64,000 bases of DNA. Source: Chroococcidiopsis sp. CCMEE 29. Lineage in GTDB: Bacteria; Cyanobacteriota; Cyanobacteriia; Cyanobacteriales; Chroococcidiopsidaceae. The stretch spans positions 3,646,501 through 3,710,500 of the forward strand of contig NZ_CP083761.1 of the NCBI RefSeq assembly GCF_023558375.1. The letters are read 5' to 3'. The notes beneath the pieces were generated by a model. The model was not told the DNA's origin, did not search any database, and worked only from the letters and a program-made list of their open reading frames with translations. The position numbers and the translations under genes were made by a program. Positions within the stretch are counted from its first letter, which is position 1. Every line of letters begins with the position of its first letter. Below, piece by piece: positions 52,613-62,899 of the stretch.

Positions 52613-55078
52613 ATGCGTATCTCTCTTAATTGGCTGCGGGAACTGGTCGATTTAACGCTTACCCCAGAAGAGCTAGCAGAAACACTGACAATGGCTGGCT
52701 TCGAGGTAGAAGAAATCGAAGATCGTCGCACCTGGGCTGATGGTGTTGTTGTCGGCAAAGTGCTTGAGTCTCAACCCCACCCCAATGCTGATAAGTTGAG
52801 CGTCACTAAAGTCGATATTGGGACTGCTGCCTCTGAACCGTTGAACATTGTTTGTGGCGCTGCCAACGTCCGCGCTGGTATTTATGTACCAGTCGCAACG
52901 GTGGGTACTTATCTGCCCAAAATTGATGTGAAAATTCGCGCCGCCAAACTGCGAGGCGTGCGTTCTGAAGGGATGATTTGTTCCTTAGCGGAACTGGGTT
53001 TGGCAAAAGAATCAGCTGGTATTCATATCTTTGGCGAAGCAACTGAAGAAGAAAGCCCCTCGCCCCTTAATCCAGGTATCGATGCCCGACCGCTTTTGGG
53101 TCTAGACGATGTGATTTTAGATTTGACGGCAACAGCAAACCGTGCTGATGCCTTGAGTATGGTAGGCGTAGCACGGGAAGTAGCAGCACTGACTGGGACA
53201 ACTGTAAAACTCCCAGATCCAGGTGAAATCTCTATACCAAAAGCAGCTGGTTTAGCGTTAAAAATATCTCAGCCACAAGCTTGCCCCGCTTACATTGGCA
53301 CGGTGATTTCCCAAGTCAAAATTGGTTCATCTCCTGCTTGGTTACAACAGCGATTACAAGCTGCTGGGGTGCGACTGATTAATAATGTAGTTGATATTAC
53401 TAACTATGTGATGTTGGAATGGGGTCAGCCACTACATGCCTTTGACCGCGATCGCTTGCTTGCCAAAGCGGGTGATAACACCCTGACAATTGGTGTCCGC
53501 TTCGGTCAGTCTGGGGAAACACTCAAAACCTTGGATGGTCAAATCCGCTCACTTGCAGCCCAAACCCTGTTGATTACTGCCAATGACCAACCTGTTGCTT
53601 TAGCTGGGTTGATGGGAGGCGAAGAAACCGAAGTCCATGAGAGAACTCAAAACTTAGTTCTGGAGGCAGCTTTATTTGATTCGACGGCAATTCGTCGCTC
53701 TAGCCGTAGCCAGGGTTTACGCACAGAGTCATCTGCTAGATACGAGCGGGGTGTCAACTCTGCTGAGTTAGAGATAGCCTGCCGCCGTGCGTTAACACTG
53801 ATTAATCAACTAGCTGGGGGAATTCCTATTAATCAGCAGTTTGTTGATTCCAGACCTGATTCAGTTGCATTGTCACGTTCAATTGAACTGCGTCTAGACA
53901 GAGTTAATCAGGTATTGGGGTTAATAGATTTGGGAGAAACAACAGGAGAACTGCAACCGGAAGATATTCAGCCGATTCTGACTGCACTAGGATGTCAACT
54001 AACTTCCGTTCCAGACAAAGAGCGAGTCTGGATGGTAAGTGTGCCGCCTTATCGGTATCGAGACTTAGAACGGGAAGTTGACTTAATAGAAGAAATTGCC
54101 CGTCTTTATGGCTACAACAACTTTTGTGATACGCTGCCGGACAAAACTGAACTTGGTTATCTGTCGATAGAACAGCAGCTAACCCGTAAACTGCGAGAAG
54201 CTTTCCGGGCGGCAGGAATGACAGAATTGATGCATTACTCTTTAGTGAAGCCAGGGGAAGAAAGAGAGGTAGTGCTGGCTAACCCTTTATTTGCTGAATA
54301 CTCTGCTCTGCGAACAGATCTGCTCTCTGGTCTGATTGATGCTTTCCAGTACAATCTGGAGCAGGGCAATGGTCCGCTCAATGGAGTTGAAATTGGTCGG
54401 CTGTTCTGGCAGGAAGAAGAAGGATTAGCAGAAGCAGAGGCGATCGCAGGTATTTTAGGTGGCGATCCAACTCAGGGAAAGTGGATCAGGGGAGGTCGTG
54501 ACCAACCTATGACCTGGTTTGAAGCTAAGGGGGTGCTGGAAAGTGTGTTTCAGCGCTTGGGCTTAACGGTAGAGTATCAACCGACTCACCAAGATTCACG
54601 TCTGCATCCAGGACGTACTGCCTCTTTATGGTTGCATGGCAACCGACTAGGGACTTTTGGGCAACTCCATCCTCAGCTACGACAACAGAAAAGCTTGCCT
54701 GATGCAGTCTATGTTTTCCAGTTGGATTTAAATGTACTACTAGACTATCTGGATCAAGATGAAATCCTCATAGCTCGATTCCGTCCCTACTCCTCTTACC
54801 CAGCTGCTGACCGAGATATTGCCTTTTTCGCCTCGACACAGATTTCTGTAGCTGAATTTAACCGAGCGATCGCTAAAGCAGCAGGAGAATTACTGGAATC
54901 TGTGGAATTGTTTGATGAATATCGCGGTGAGAATGTCCCTGCTGGGCAAAGGAGTTTAGCATTTCGTTTGGTCTATCGAGCAAGCGATCGCACACTTACT
55001 GACGCAGAAGTGGAGTCAGGGCATCAAAAAGTGCGAGAATATTTGGTCGAAAAATTCAACGTCAATCTCAGAAGCTAA
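52613..55078 (+). CDS. pheT: Phenylalanyl-tRNA synthetase beta subunit
   Basis: 821 residues of normal length. [20 protein letters not shown] opens the protein; the tRNA-binding OB domain (about 40-155) has [16 protein letters not shown] and [11 protein letters not shown]. The B3/B4 editing module (about 220-400; [20 protein letters not shown]), the B5 domain, the catalytic-like core with ARLYGYNN and the C-terminal FDX-ACB domain (about 725-821; [18 protein letters not shown]) are all visible. PheS is not in the window, so the two subunits are split, as is common in cyanobacteria. Confidence 0.96.
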   Translation: MRISLNWLRELVDLTLTPEELAETLTMAGFEVEEIEDRRTWADGVVVGKVLESQPHPNADKLSVTKVDIGTAASEPLNIVCGAANVRAGIYVPVATVGTYLPKIDVKIRAAKLRGVRSEGMICSLAELGLAKESAGIHIFGEATEEESPSPLNPGIDARPLLGLDDVILDLTATANRADALSMVGVAREVAALTGTTVKLPDPGEISIPKAAGLALKISQPQACPAYIGTVISQVKIGSSPAWLQQRLQAAGVRLINNVVDITNYVMLEWGQPLHAFDRDRLLAKAGDNTLTIGVRFGQSGETLKTLDGQIRSLAAQTLLITANDQPVALAGLMGGEETEVHERTQNLVLEAALFDSTAIRRSSRSQGLRTESSARYERGVNSAELEIACRRALTLINQLAGGIPINQQFVDSRPDSVALSRSIELRLDRVNQVLGLIDLGETTGELQPEDIQPILTALGCQLTSVPDKERVWMVSVPPYRYRDLEREVDLIEEIARLYGYNNFCDTLPDKTELGYLSIEQQLTRKLREAFRAAGMTELMHYSLVKPGEEREVVLANPLFAEYSALRTDLLSGLIDAFQYNLEQGNGPLNGVEIGRLFWQEEEGLAEAEAIAGILGGDPTQGKWIRGGRDQPMTWFEAKGVLESVFQRLGLTVEYQPTHQDSRLHPGRTASLWLHGNRLGTFGQLHPQLRQQKSLPDAVYVFQLDLNVLLDYLDQDEILIARFRPYSSYPAADRDIAFFASTQISVAEFNRAIAKAAGELLESVELFDEYRGENVPAGQRSLAFRLVYRASDRTLTDAEVESGHQKVREYLVEKFNVNLRS

Positions 55079-55122
55079 GAGACTGAATTAACCACAAAGA
55101 CACGAAGTACGCAAAGAAAGCT

Positions 55123-55392
55123 ATGCCTAAGTACGTAATGTGGGGGTCCTATTGCGAAGACGTTCTGGAAAGACGTGCTCCTTATCGGCAAGCACATCTC
55201 GACGGACTTGCTGCCCAAAAAGAATCAGGTGTTCTGATTACGATTGGTCCTACCAAGGATGTTACCAAGGTTTTTGGCGTTTACGAAGCCGAAGATGAAG
55301 CCACAGTGCGTCAATTAATTGAGTCAGATCCTTACTGGCAAAATGGGGTCTGGACAGAATATGATGTGCGTGAATGGATTCAAGCATTTTGA
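55123..55392 (+). CDS. YciI family protein
   Basis: 89 residues of a ferredoxin-like fold. RAPYRQAHLDGLAAQKESGV then ITIGPT and LIESDPYWQNGVWTEYDVRE carry the conserved His, and the Asp-Pro of the YciI/YCII family. Function is unclear, possibly an enzyme on small acids. A direct AAAGACACGAAG-type repeat lies just upstream (about 55095). Confidence 0.88.
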   Translation: MPKYVMWGSYCEDVLERRAPYRQAHLDGLAAQKESGVLITIGPTKDVTKVFGVYEAEDEATVRQLIESDPYWQNGVWTEYDVREWIQAF

Positions 55393-55412
55393 TGGCGGAA
55401 TGCAGGCGGATA

Positions 55413-56165
55413 TTAATCGCTGGGGATGACGTTAATGCTGCCCCGACATAACATCTGACCTGGAGTCAGGGTTAATTCCTGAATATTGACTTCTGGACCT
55501 AAATCCAGCTTAAAATTCTCTAACTCTTTTAGGAGCAAGTCTTGGGAAGTCTGAAGCTGCGGTTGAGTTAGTTGAAGTTCATGGCAACTAGCTAGCTGTA
55601 AACCAGAGCGTAGTAATAACGGCTTGGTGCTGCTAGAGCCTACTAGAGTGCCACTTAAGATCAGTTGGTCTGTATCAATAACAATTTTGTGCCAGCTAAC
55701 TTGTCCCTCTATTCGACAATTTTCTGGGAGTAGCATCTCCAGCAACTCAGTCAAAGCGTTGGCTAACAAAGGGGACTGGAGAGAAGCAGTGAGATCTGAC
55801 TCCTGCAACAGCAGCTCACCAACGACTGGTACAACTTCTAAAAGTCGCAGTGGCTGACCCTTGAGAACCTGACCCAGGTTAGTGCGAATCCCTTCTCCCA
55901 CTAGCTGAATTTGTGTTAGATGCAGACCTTGGTAAACAGCGTTGCTAGCTGAGATCAACACACCCGGGATGCTACCCGAGAGGATTTGGCGATCGCCCCC
56001 GGAGATCTTCACTTCCAGGTGGGACACTCGCTCAACTTGCGATCGCAGCCATAGCCGTATAGCAGGCGACAGTACCTTGCTAATAATCCGGCTTTGTTTT
56101 GAGCTGACGGTTTGTGCACTTCGCTCTATTGGTATTGCAGCTTTCTCTAAATTATGGTTGTTCAA
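55413..56165 (-). CDS. DUF2993 (LmeA-like) lipid-binding domain protein
   Basis: 250 residues. ILSPAIRLW-type start (LSPAIRLWLRSQVERVSHLEV), then GSIPGVLISASNAVYQGLHL and LTLTPGQMLCRG follow the DUF2993 pattern, repeated beta strands with no TM. Family members are related to LmeA of mycobacteria. No function can be assigned. Convergent with the YciI gene, 20 bases apart. Confidence 0.8.
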   Translation of the reverse strand: MNNHNLEKAAIPIERSAQTVSSKQSRIISKVLSPAIRLWLRSQVERVSHLEVKISGGDRQILSGSIPGVLISASNAVYQGLHLTQIQLVGEGIRTNLGQVLKGQPLRLLEVVPVVGELLLQESDLTASLQSPLLANALTELLEMLLPENCRIEGQVSWHKIVIDTDQLILSGTLVGSSSTKPLLLRSGLQLASCHELQLTQPQLQTSQDLLLKELENFKLDLGPEVNIQELTLTPGQMLCRGSINVIPSD

Positions 56166-56283
56166 ATGTTAATGAGATAGATAAGTAATTAAATTCCGAC
56201 TCATGTCTTCTTGTAATATTTGTACATACAAACCTAAAACAATGCAAACAATTAACTTAGTGTTAGTGAATTAAGCAGTTTGA

Positions 56284-57075
56284 ATGATGGAGGAACGGCT
56301 GCAAAAAATTCTCTCTCAATGGGGGGTTGCCTCACGTCGGCAAGCAGAAGCTATGATTTTGGCTGGGCGCGTGCAGTGTAATGGTGTTGTAGCTGAGTTA
56401 GGGCAAAAAGCCGATCCAGAAACTGACGCGATCGCAGTCGATGGCAAGCCGATTCAGCTGCTGCATCGCCCGAATTCGGTATATCTTTTACTCAATAAAC
56501 CAATTGGAGTAGTTTCGACGCGCTTTGATCCCCAGGGGCGACCCACTATTATGCATCTACTACCACCAGAATTGCGAGAAGGTCAGGGAATTCACCCAGT
56601 TGGTCGTCTGGATGCAGACTCCACAGGAGCATTACTGCTGACAAACGACGGAGAACTGACATTTAAACTCACTCATCCTCGCCACAGCGTTCCCAAGACT
56701 TATCATGTTGGAGTGCAGGGGCATCCGCCAGAAGCAGTGCTGAAACAATGGCGTCAAGGCGTTGTCTTAGAGGGGAGAAAAACAAGACCAGCTCAAGTGC
56801 GTGTCATCTTGCGGGATGCTACCCAAACCTGCTTGGAAGTCATTCTGAAAGAAGGGAGAAATCGGCAGATTCGACGCACTGCGGAGTTACTAGGGTATCC
56901 CGTAACTTACCTGCATCGCACTGCCATTGGTTCAATTCAGCTACAACCACCAGGAGGTGTCCCATTAGCTCAAGGGCATTATCGTTATCTTAAAGATTGT
57001 GAACTCCGCTTTTTGCAAGACCAAATTAAACTCATACCGACGGAGCTAGGTGGAGTCAAGGAGTGGAATAAATAG
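56284..57075 (+). CDS. rluB: Ribosomal large-subunit pseudouridine synthase (RluB/RsuA family)
   Basis: 263 residues. S4 domain (1-60: RLQKILSQWGVASRRQAEAM) then the synthase domain with catalytic Asp in HPVGRLDADSTGALLLTNDG (about 120) and EGRNRQIRRTAELLGYPV. Modifies rRNA; RluB, RluE, RluF and RsuA are hard to separate, and RluB is favoured by the S4 domain and length. Four bases from the next gene, so likely an operon with it. Confidence 0.88.
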   Translation: MMEERLQKILSQWGVASRRQAEAMILAGRVQCNGVVAELGQKADPETDAIAVDGKPIQLLHRPNSVYLLLNKPIGVVSTRFDPQGRPTIMHLLPPELREGQGIHPVGRLDADSTGALLLTNDGELTFKLTHPRHSVPKTYHVGVQGHPPEAVLKQWRQGVVLEGRKTRPAQVRVILRDATQTCLEVILKEGRNRQIRRTAELLGYPVTYLHRTAIGSIQLQPPGGVPLAQGHYRYLKDCELRFLQDQIKLIPTELGGVKEWNK

Positions 57076-57078
57076 AGT

Positions 57079-57894
57079 ATGAAGTGGTTGAGAAACAACA
57101 ATAAGCGTGAGTTTATCCATCCGCAGGAGCAACTAAGAGCGGAAAAGCTAGCACACATAGGAATTGAACTGCGCCTAAAGCGGCAAGAAAAAGGTTTATC
57201 CCTAGAGCAAGTGGCAGCAAAAACGCGGATTCGGCGGCGTTTATTACAGGCAATCGAAGAAGCTAAGCTGGATGAACTGCCGGAGCCAATTTATATTCAA
57301 GGTTTGATTAAACAATATGCAGAGGCTCTGGGCTTAAATGGAACAGAGTTAGCCAGCATCTTTCCTACTGGCGATCGGCAGCTGAGCATAAAGCCTGTTT
57401 GGACAAGTCTGCCTGCGGCTCAATTACAGAGCATTCATCTTTACTTGCTCTACATACTGGTGATTAGTTTCGCTGTAAATACCCTATCTCATCTGTTGAG
57501 CCGCTCTGAGATCCGAGCCAACAGTAATCTAATTCAGGAACAACCCATCGGTTCACCAGTTTTACAGCCGGATCAACTGCCACCAAAGCAGTTAGAGAAA
57601 ATAAAACCTGTTAGCGCCACACCCAGTAATAGTAACGACAGTAATAAACCCGTTCGGATTGACGTTACTTTGAAAGCTGAGTCGTGGCTACGAGTGGTAG
57701 CTGATGGAAAAACCCAATTTGAAGGTCTTCTCCCCCAGGGAACTCAGCGCACTTGGGTAGCAGAGAGCCAACTGAAGATAATAGCTGGTAATGCTGGTGG
57801 TGTGCTAGTTACTTTCAATCAAGAGGAAGCCAAGCAGTTGGGAAATCCTGGCGAAGTCCAAGAAGTAACCTTTGCCGCCAACCAGCAGTCTTAA
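57079..57894 (+). CDS. RodZ-like helix-turn-helix membrane protein
   Basis: 271 residues. N-terminal HTH (about 27-95) with GIELRLKRQEKGLSLEQVAA, KTRIRRRLLQAIEEAKLDEL and IYIQGLIKQYAEALGL, then one TM (about 118-138; YLLYILVISFAVNTLSHLL) and a C-terminal domain with RIDVTLKAESWLRVVADGKT (DUF4115 type). This is the RodZ layout, linked to MreB and cell shape. Starts 4 bases after rluB. Confidence 0.85.
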   Translation: MKWLRNNNKREFIHPQEQLRAEKLAHIGIELRLKRQEKGLSLEQVAAKTRIRRRLLQAIEEAKLDELPEPIYIQGLIKQYAEALGLNGTELASIFPTGDRQLSIKPVWTSLPAAQLQSIHLYLLYILVISFAVNTLSHLLSRSEIRANSNLIQEQPIGSPVLQPDQLPPKQLEKIKPVSATPSNSNDSNKPVRIDVTLKAESWLRVVADGKTQFEGLLPQGTQRTWVAESQLKIIAGNAGGVLVTFNQEEAKQLGNPGEVQEVTFAANQQS

Positions 57895-57904
57895 TCAGCT
57901 GAGG

Positions 57905-57992
57905 AGACAGAAGAAAGGCTGAAGGCTGAAGGATAAATATTATATTTAATCTTCCCCTGCCTCCCCTGCTCCCCCTGCCTCCCCTGCTTCTC
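57905..57992. repeat. CTGAAGG and CCCCTGCCTC repeat spacer
   Basis: Two or three CTGAAGG units, ATAAATATTATATTTAAT, then CCCCTGCCTCCCCTGCTC-type units. Same order as at 48361-48475. Confidence 0.8.
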
Positions 57993-59510
57993 CTACCCCT
58001 CACCCCTCACTGTCGGAGCACGACCGTAAGTTTCATTTAGGGTTTTGAGCCGATCGCCTAGTTCCCCAGTCAAAACATCAGGTTGATACCGCCACCCCCA
58101 GTTGCCCTCAGCTTGACTCGGCATATTCATCCGCGCCTCTGTCCCTAAGCCCAAGATATCCTGTAACGGAATAATTGCCTGGTTCGCCACAGAACTCAGA
58201 GCTAACCGAATTAAGTCCCAGTGGATACCTTCAGAACTGGTACAACCTAAATAGCGCAGTAAGGATTCCTTTTCGTAATCTGAGAGCTGATTAAACCAAC
58301 CGACTGTCGTGTCATTATCGTGAGTGCCAGTATAAACTACACAGTTGCGATGGTAACAAAAGGGTAAATAAGGATTATCAGAACCCGAACCAAAAGCAAA
58401 CTGCAAAATCTTCATGCCTGGGAATTCAAACTGGTCTCGCAACGCCTCTACCTCTGGCGTAATTGTACCCAAATCCTCTGCGAGAACGGGGAGCTTACCT
58501 AGTTGTTCGGCGATCGCTTGAAACAAAGCCTCACCAGGCGCTTCAACCCACTCTCCATTTACGGCAGTGGGTTCCCCTTGTTTGACTGACCAGTAAGCTT
58601 GAAATCCTCGGAAGTGGTCGATCCGAATGATGTCCACATAATCGAGCATCGCCTTGAACCGCTGCACCCACCACTGAAAGTCTAACCGCTGCAATTTCTC
58701 CCAGTTATAGATGGGGTTGCCCCACAGCTGACCCGTGGCACTGAAGTAGTCGGGGGGTACTCCTGCCATCAAGGCAGATTCGCCTGTTTCTTCATTGAGG
58801 CAAAAGATTTCTGGATTCCCCCAGACATCAGCGCTATCATGGGCGACATAGATAGGAATATCGCCAACGATCTGGATACCGCGCATATTGGCATAGCTCT
58901 TTAGCTCAGACCACTGCCGGAAGAACTCGAACTGAAGATATTTTTGATAAAAAATTTCCTCATGCAACTGCTGCCGCCATTGCTCTAAGGCTTCTGGCTG
59001 ACGTTTGGCAATTTCCGGTTCCCAAGTATGCCAGCTAGCGCCATCATGGGCTTTTTTGAGTGCTGTATACAAGGCATAATCATCCAGCCAGTAGGCTTTA
59101 GCCTCACAAAAACCCTCAAATTCCTGTTGCAGTACAGATGTAGCTTTGTCTTTAAAGTTGTCATAGCCTTTCTTGAGCAGAGGCATTTTGGTTTGCTCTG
59201 CCTGCTCATAATCTACCTTGTCGGCGGAGAAAGCTGATAGGTTATGGAAATCCTCCTCTGCTAGTAACCCGTCGTCGCGCAACCGTTCGGGACTAATTAG
59301 CAGTGGATTGCCTGCCATAGAGGAATAGGATGCGTAGGGAGAATTGCCATACCCCGTCGGTCCGAGTGGCAAGACTTGCCAGATCTGCTGGTAACTCTGT
59401 GCCAAAAAATCAATAAATCGGTACGCTTCTATACCCAAGTCACCAATACCGAAGCGACCGGGGAAAGAAGTGGGATGTAGTAAAATGCCAGCGGATCTGG
59501 GAAAAGGCAT
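57993..59510 (-). CDS. malQ: 4-alpha-glucanotransferase MalQ
   Basis: 505 residues. RSAGILLHPTSFPGRFGIGD, then PLGPTGYGNSPYASYSSMAG near 45-65 and IVGDIPIYVAHDSADVW (about 210) with IRIDHFRGFQAYW (Asp nucleophile region) and LAEDLGTITPEVEALRD (Glu acid) are the GH77 signatures; YTGTHDNDTTVGWF closes. It rearranges maltodextrins in glycogen metabolism. Single gene, divergent from the Nudix gene. Confidence 0.95.
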   Translation of the reverse strand: MPFPRSAGILLHPTSFPGRFGIGDLGIEAYRFIDFLAQSYQQIWQVLPLGPTGYGNSPYASYSSMAGNPLLISPERLRDDGLLAEEDFHNLSAFSADKVDYEQAEQTKMPLLKKGYDNFKDKATSVLQQEFEGFCEAKAYWLDDYALYTALKKAHDGASWHTWEPEIAKRQPEALEQWRQQLHEEIFYQKYLQFEFFRQWSELKSYANMRGIQIVGDIPIYVAHDSADVWGNPEIFCLNEETGESALMAGVPPDYFSATGQLWGNPIYNWEKLQRLDFQWWVQRFKAMLDYVDIIRIDHFRGFQAYWSVKQGEPTAVNGEWVEAPGEALFQAIAEQLGKLPVLAEDLGTITPEVEALRDQFEFPGMKILQFAFGSGSDNPYLPFCYHRNCVVYTGTHDNDTTVGWFNQLSDYEKESLLRYLGCTSSEGIHWDLIRLALSSVANQAIIPLQDILGLGTEARMNMPSQAEGNWGWRYQPDVLTGELGDRLKTLNETYGRAPTVRGEG

Positions 59511-59700
59511 AAGTAATTTGATAGAAAGTGAGCGATCGCCAAAAATGTATCACGCGACAAGTGAGTTTGAAACCTTCCCATAGTCAGGGTTTTCAGACGA
59601 TCAACTTATTGCCAAAATATAATGTTGCAGTTAGGGAACCACTCAACCTATGTATACATTCTTCCCTGACCCCTGACCCCCGATCCCTGACCCCTATAAT

Positions 59701-60132
59701 ATGACTCACCGCAATCCTACTCCTACCGTTGACATTATTATTGAACTGGTTGACCGACCACATCGACCCATCATCTTAATTGAACGCCACAATCCACCTT
59801 ACGGTTGGGCGCTTCCGGGTGGTTTTATTGATTACGGGGAATTAGCTGAAGCGGCAGCGCAGCGAGAAGCTGAGGAAGAAACGGGCTTACAGGTGGAGTT
59901 AGTTGAACAATTTCATGTATATTCTGATCCCAGTCGCGATCCACGGCAGCACACAATGAGCGTTGTGTTTTTGGCAACGGCTACAGGAGAACCTCAAGCA
60001 GGCGATGATGCTAAGAGCATCGATATTTTTGAGTCGTGGCGGATTCCAACCCAGTTGTGCTTTGACCACGATCGCATTCTCCGAGATTATTGGTGTTACC
60101 GCCACTACGGGATACGACCAAGGTTGTCTTAG
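59701..60132 (+). CDS. Nudix hydrolase
   Basis: 143 residues. The Nudix box is complete: [20 protein letters not shown] followed by TGL, starting at about residue 40. [12 protein letters not shown] and [20 protein letters not shown] around it resemble ADP-ribose pyrophosphatase-type members. Substrate is not certain. The upstream 30 bases are GACCCCTGACCC repeats. Ten bases before ridA. Confidence 0.9.
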   Translation: MTHRNPTPTVDIIIELVDRPHRPIILIERHNPPYGWALPGGFIDYGELAEAAAQREAEEETGLQVELVEQFHVYSDPSRDPRQHTMSVVFLATATGEPQAGDDAKSIDIFESWRIPTQLCFDHDRILRDYWCYRHYGIRPRLS

Positions 60133-60142
60133 AGGAAGGGAA

Positions 60143-60538
60143 ATGATAAGTAGAGTTATTCGTACTGATAAAGCACCTGCCCCAGTGGGACCGTATAATC
60201 AAGCGATCGCTGCTAGTGGTCAGATGCTTTTCCTTGCTGGTCAAATCGCTCTTGATCCCAGCACGAGTGAGATCGTGGGGTTGGGGGATGTGACGGAGCA
60301 AACAGAACAGGTAATGGCGAACCTAGAGGCGATTCTGACAGCAGCTGGGGCGAAGTTTCAGGATGTGGTGAAAACAACGGTATTCTTAGCTGATATGAAT
60401 GATTTTGCCGCGATGAATGCGGTCTATGCGAGGTACTTTCAGGAAGAAACAGCGCCAGCGCGTGCTTGTGTTCAGGTTTCCCGTCTGCCCAAAGATGTAT
60501 TGGTAGAAATTGACTGTATTGCGATGATTGACAGCTAG
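60143..60538 (+). CDS. ridA: RidA family reactive intermediate deaminase
   Basis: 131 residues. [20 protein letters not shown], the QIALDP segment and a C-terminal [20 protein letters not shown] with the catalytic Arg are the RidA signature. It hydrolyses 2-aminoacrylate and similar enamines. The ATG at 60143 has AGAGGAAGG upstream; a longer frame from 59963 overlaps the Nudix gene and is not real. Probably co-transcribed with the Nudix hydrolase. Confidence 0.95.
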   Translation: MISRVIRTDKAPAPVGPYNQAIAASGQMLFLAGQIALDPSTSEIVGLGDVTEQTEQVMANLEAILTAAGAKFQDVVKTTVFLADMNDFAAMNAVYARYFQEETAPARACVQVSRLPKDVLVEIDCIAMIDS

Positions 60539-60584
60539 TTGAGGAAGGAGCGTCAGAAACTGTCCGAGGCGTAAGCCACTGGCT

Positions 60585-61349
60585 TCATCCGGCTGCAACC
60601 TGACCAATATCTACTGGAGCCAGCTGGGAGTGAATCACCTGACCATCACGGAACCAAGCAATGCGTTGAGTATGACGCGCCACATCTGCCTCATGGGTAA
60701 CCATGACAATCGTGATGCCGCCAGCATTCAGTTCGCCAAAGATATCCATCACTTCTTGGGTTGTGTGAGAATCGAGGGCACCAGTTGGTTCATCAGCTAG
60801 TAGTAAGACGGGTCGGTTGACAATGGCACGAGCGATCGCCACCCGTTGCTGCTGTCCACCAGAAAGTTGATTAGGTTTGTTATTGAGTCGGTTTTCCAAC
60901 CCAACTCTCGTTAAGGCTTCGACGGCGCGATCGCGTCTTTCGACAGCATCGATACCAGCGTACACCATTGGCAGCATGACATTTTCGACTGCACTCAGTT
61001 GGGGCAAGAGGTGAAATTGTTGGAATACAAAGCCAATTTTCTGGTTACGAATGTGGGCTAACTCGGTGTCACCCAACTGTGCCACATCTAGATTATCTAG
61101 GTAATAGTGCCCACTAGTGGGTCGGTCAAGACAACCGATAATATTCATGGCAGTGGACTTACCAGAACCGGAAGCACCCATAATGGCGCAATATTCCCCT
61201 TTTTCCACAATTAAATTAACATCTGACAAGGCTCGGACTTCGGTTTCCCCAGAGCCGTACACCTTAGAAATGTTTTCCAGCCGCACGATCACTGGTTTTT
61301 GAATAGTTGTAAGTTGTGAGGTTTGAGGTTTGAGTTGGTTTTCTGGCAT
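60585..61349 (-). CDS. ABC transporter ATPase, MacB/LolD/DevA type
   Basis: 254 residues. Walker [10 protein letters not shown] (about 58), family-specific [15 protein letters not shown] and [20 protein letters not shown], signature [15 protein letters not shown], Walker [12 protein letters not shown] and THEADVA. This type works with a large periplasm-facing permease (MacB, LolC/E or DevC); none is in the window. It lies 55 bases after a DUF981 gene on the same strand. Confidence 0.87.
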   Translation of the reverse strand: MPENQLKPQTSQLTTIQKPVIVRLENISKVYGSGETEVRALSDVNLIVEKGEYCAIMGASGSGKSTAMNIIGCLDRPTSGHYYLDNLDVAQLGDTELAHIRNQKIGFVFQQFHLLPQLSAVENVMLPMVYAGIDAVERRDRAVEALTRVGLENRLNNKPNQLSGGQQQRVAIARAIVNRPVLLLADEPTGALDSHTTQEVMDIFGELNAGGITIVMVTHEADVARHTQRIAWFRDGQVIHSQLAPVDIGQVAAG

Positions 61350-61404
61350 TTTTAAATCGTTGTGAGTTTTGAACAGTTTTCTCGTGAAACTAATTGAAGG
61401 TGTT

Positions 61405-61983
61405 TTAGGGCGATCGCATTGGCAACGGTTGCCAGTCAGTGTAGTCAGCCATATGACCCCAATATGCCAAATAACCAGTAGTAGCGAAGATTAAAGCAGC
61501 AATAATTAGTACACTTGCCCCAACTAGCCGTAAGCTGCGATTCGTCTGTAGATAAAGCGTAGGTGCAGCAAAAATACCGCCCAACCCAGCGAGGATGAAG
61601 CCAATGCCTGAAAGCAGCGGTCGCCGTGTTAGATCGAGGTTAATCAGGCGTAGACCAATTAACACGGCAGCAACGCCAGCAAAGAAGCCGTAAATTGCTA
61701 CGGTTAATAAATCCCAACCTTGGGCAATCGCCAATGATGAAGCGATGAACAAGATACCAAATAGGACTGTCATTTCGCCAAAAGCAATGTTAAAGCTGCC
61801 AGGAACCGGCCAAGTAAAAATCATGTGTAAGCCGGTTACGAGTGCGATCGCGCCTGTCATCCCAAAGCCAGGAATCCACCGTTTCTGATTCGCGTCATTC
61901 AGTCCGAAATACACATAGGCAGCTAGGAGAACCAGTCCAGCTACCAAGTTTATCAGCATTAGCGTGATGTAGTTGATAAACAT
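61405..61983 (-). CDS. DUF981 membrane protein
   Basis: 192 residues with five or six TM segments. INYITLMLINLVAGLVLLAA, IPGFGMTGAIALVTGLHMIF and NIAFGEMTVLFGILFIAS follow the DUF981 pattern. Function is unknown. The ATG at 61983 has AAGGA 5 bases upstream, and lies 7 bases after the stop of the sugar-type permease. Confidence 0.82.
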   Translation of the reverse strand: MFINYITLMLINLVAGLVLLAAYVYFGLNDANQKRWIPGFGMTGAIALVTGLHMIFTWPVPGSFNIAFGEMTVLFGILFIASSLAIAQGWDLLTVAIYGFFAGVAAVLIGLRLINLDLTRRPLLSGIGFILAGLGGIFAAPTLYLQTNRSLRLVGASVLIIAALIFATTGYLAYWGHMADYTDWQPLPMRSP

Positions 61984-61990
61984 GATTTCC

Positions 61991-62875
61991 TTAAACCTCC
62001 TCACCCCAAGTTTGCAACTGAAGATATACCAGCAGTAGCGTCACAGCTAACAACACGGTTGCGGCAGCTGCTGCATAACCGAAATCAAATTGAGCAAAAG
62101 CTTCCTGGTAGATGTAGTAAACCAATATATTAGTGGAGTTTAAAGGACCACCGCCGGTAACAACATAAACTTGCTCGAAACTCCGCAGCGTAAAAATGAC
62201 TGTAGTGACGATCGCAAACACTACTGTTGGTCGTAACCCCGGTAAGGTAATATACCAGAACTGTTGCCAAGCATTCGCTCCATCTAGCTCGGCTGCCTCA
62301 TAACGACTGATCGGAATTGTTTGCAGTCCAGCCAAAAAAACAACCATGTTAAAACCTAGCTGTTTCCAAATACTTAGTAAAATTAGGATTGGCATTGCCC
62401 AGGTGGTGCTACCTAACCAAGGAGTTGGGGAAATCCCGATCAAACTCAATAGTGCATTAACCGGTCCTTCGGTTTGAAACAGCCAACGAAATCCTAAACC
62501 AGCTGCCACCAGCGAGGTAATCGAGGGCAGAAAATAGGCACTTCGCAGCAATCCCCGTAGAGCGAAGGCGCGATTTAATAGCACTGCTAGTCCCAAGGGG
62601 ATAATTAGGCTGGGAATCACAGTGGCGATCGTAAAGTAGGCAGTGTTAGCAAGAACTTGCCAGAAATCCGGGTTGAGTAGCAAACGTAAGTAGTTTCTGA
62701 ATCCCACCCAAGAGGTGCCAGTTGAAGTGAAACTACCAGCGGTAAAGCTCAGGTAAAACAAATAGGCGATCGGCCAGAGTAGAAATATGCCCAGTAGAAT
62801 GAGTGCAGGAGCCAGAAAGATCCAGGCGGCGATCGCATCATTGTCCAGCCACGACCTACCATATAGTTTGGGCAT
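61991..62875 (-). CDS. Sugar-type ABC transporter permease (MalF/UgpA family)
   Basis: 294 residues with six TM segments. IFLAPALILLGIFLLWPIAY and TAYFTIATVIPSLIIPLGLA are the start pattern; the EAA loop EAAELDGANAWQQFWYITLP is near residue 195. It would pair with a MalG-type permease, a binding protein and an ATPase, none of which is near. GGGAGGAAG lies 8 bases upstream of the ATG. The purN start is only 24 bases away on the other strand. Confidence 0.9.
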   Translation of the reverse strand: MPKLYGRSWLDNDAIAAWIFLAPALILLGIFLLWPIAYLFYLSFTAGSFTSTGTSWVGFRNYLRLLLNPDFWQVLANTAYFTIATVIPSLIIPLGLAVLLNRAFALRGLLRSAYFLPSITSLVAAGLGFRWLFQTEGPVNALLSLIGISPTPWLGSTTWAMPILILLSIWKQLGFNMVVFLAGLQTIPISRYEAAELDGANAWQQFWYITLPGLRPTVVFAIVTTVIFTLRSFEQVYVVTGGGPLNSTNILVYYIYQEAFAQFDFGYAAAAATVLLAVTLLLVYLQLQTWGEEV

Positions 62876-62899
62876 CTTTTATTCTTCCTCCCTGCCGCT

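Noticed and set aside
59963-60142. N-terminal extension of ridA overlapping the Nudix gene
   Set aside because: It is the shifted frame of the Nudix gene; a good Shine-Dalgarno precedes the ATG at 60143 and the RidA fold begins there.
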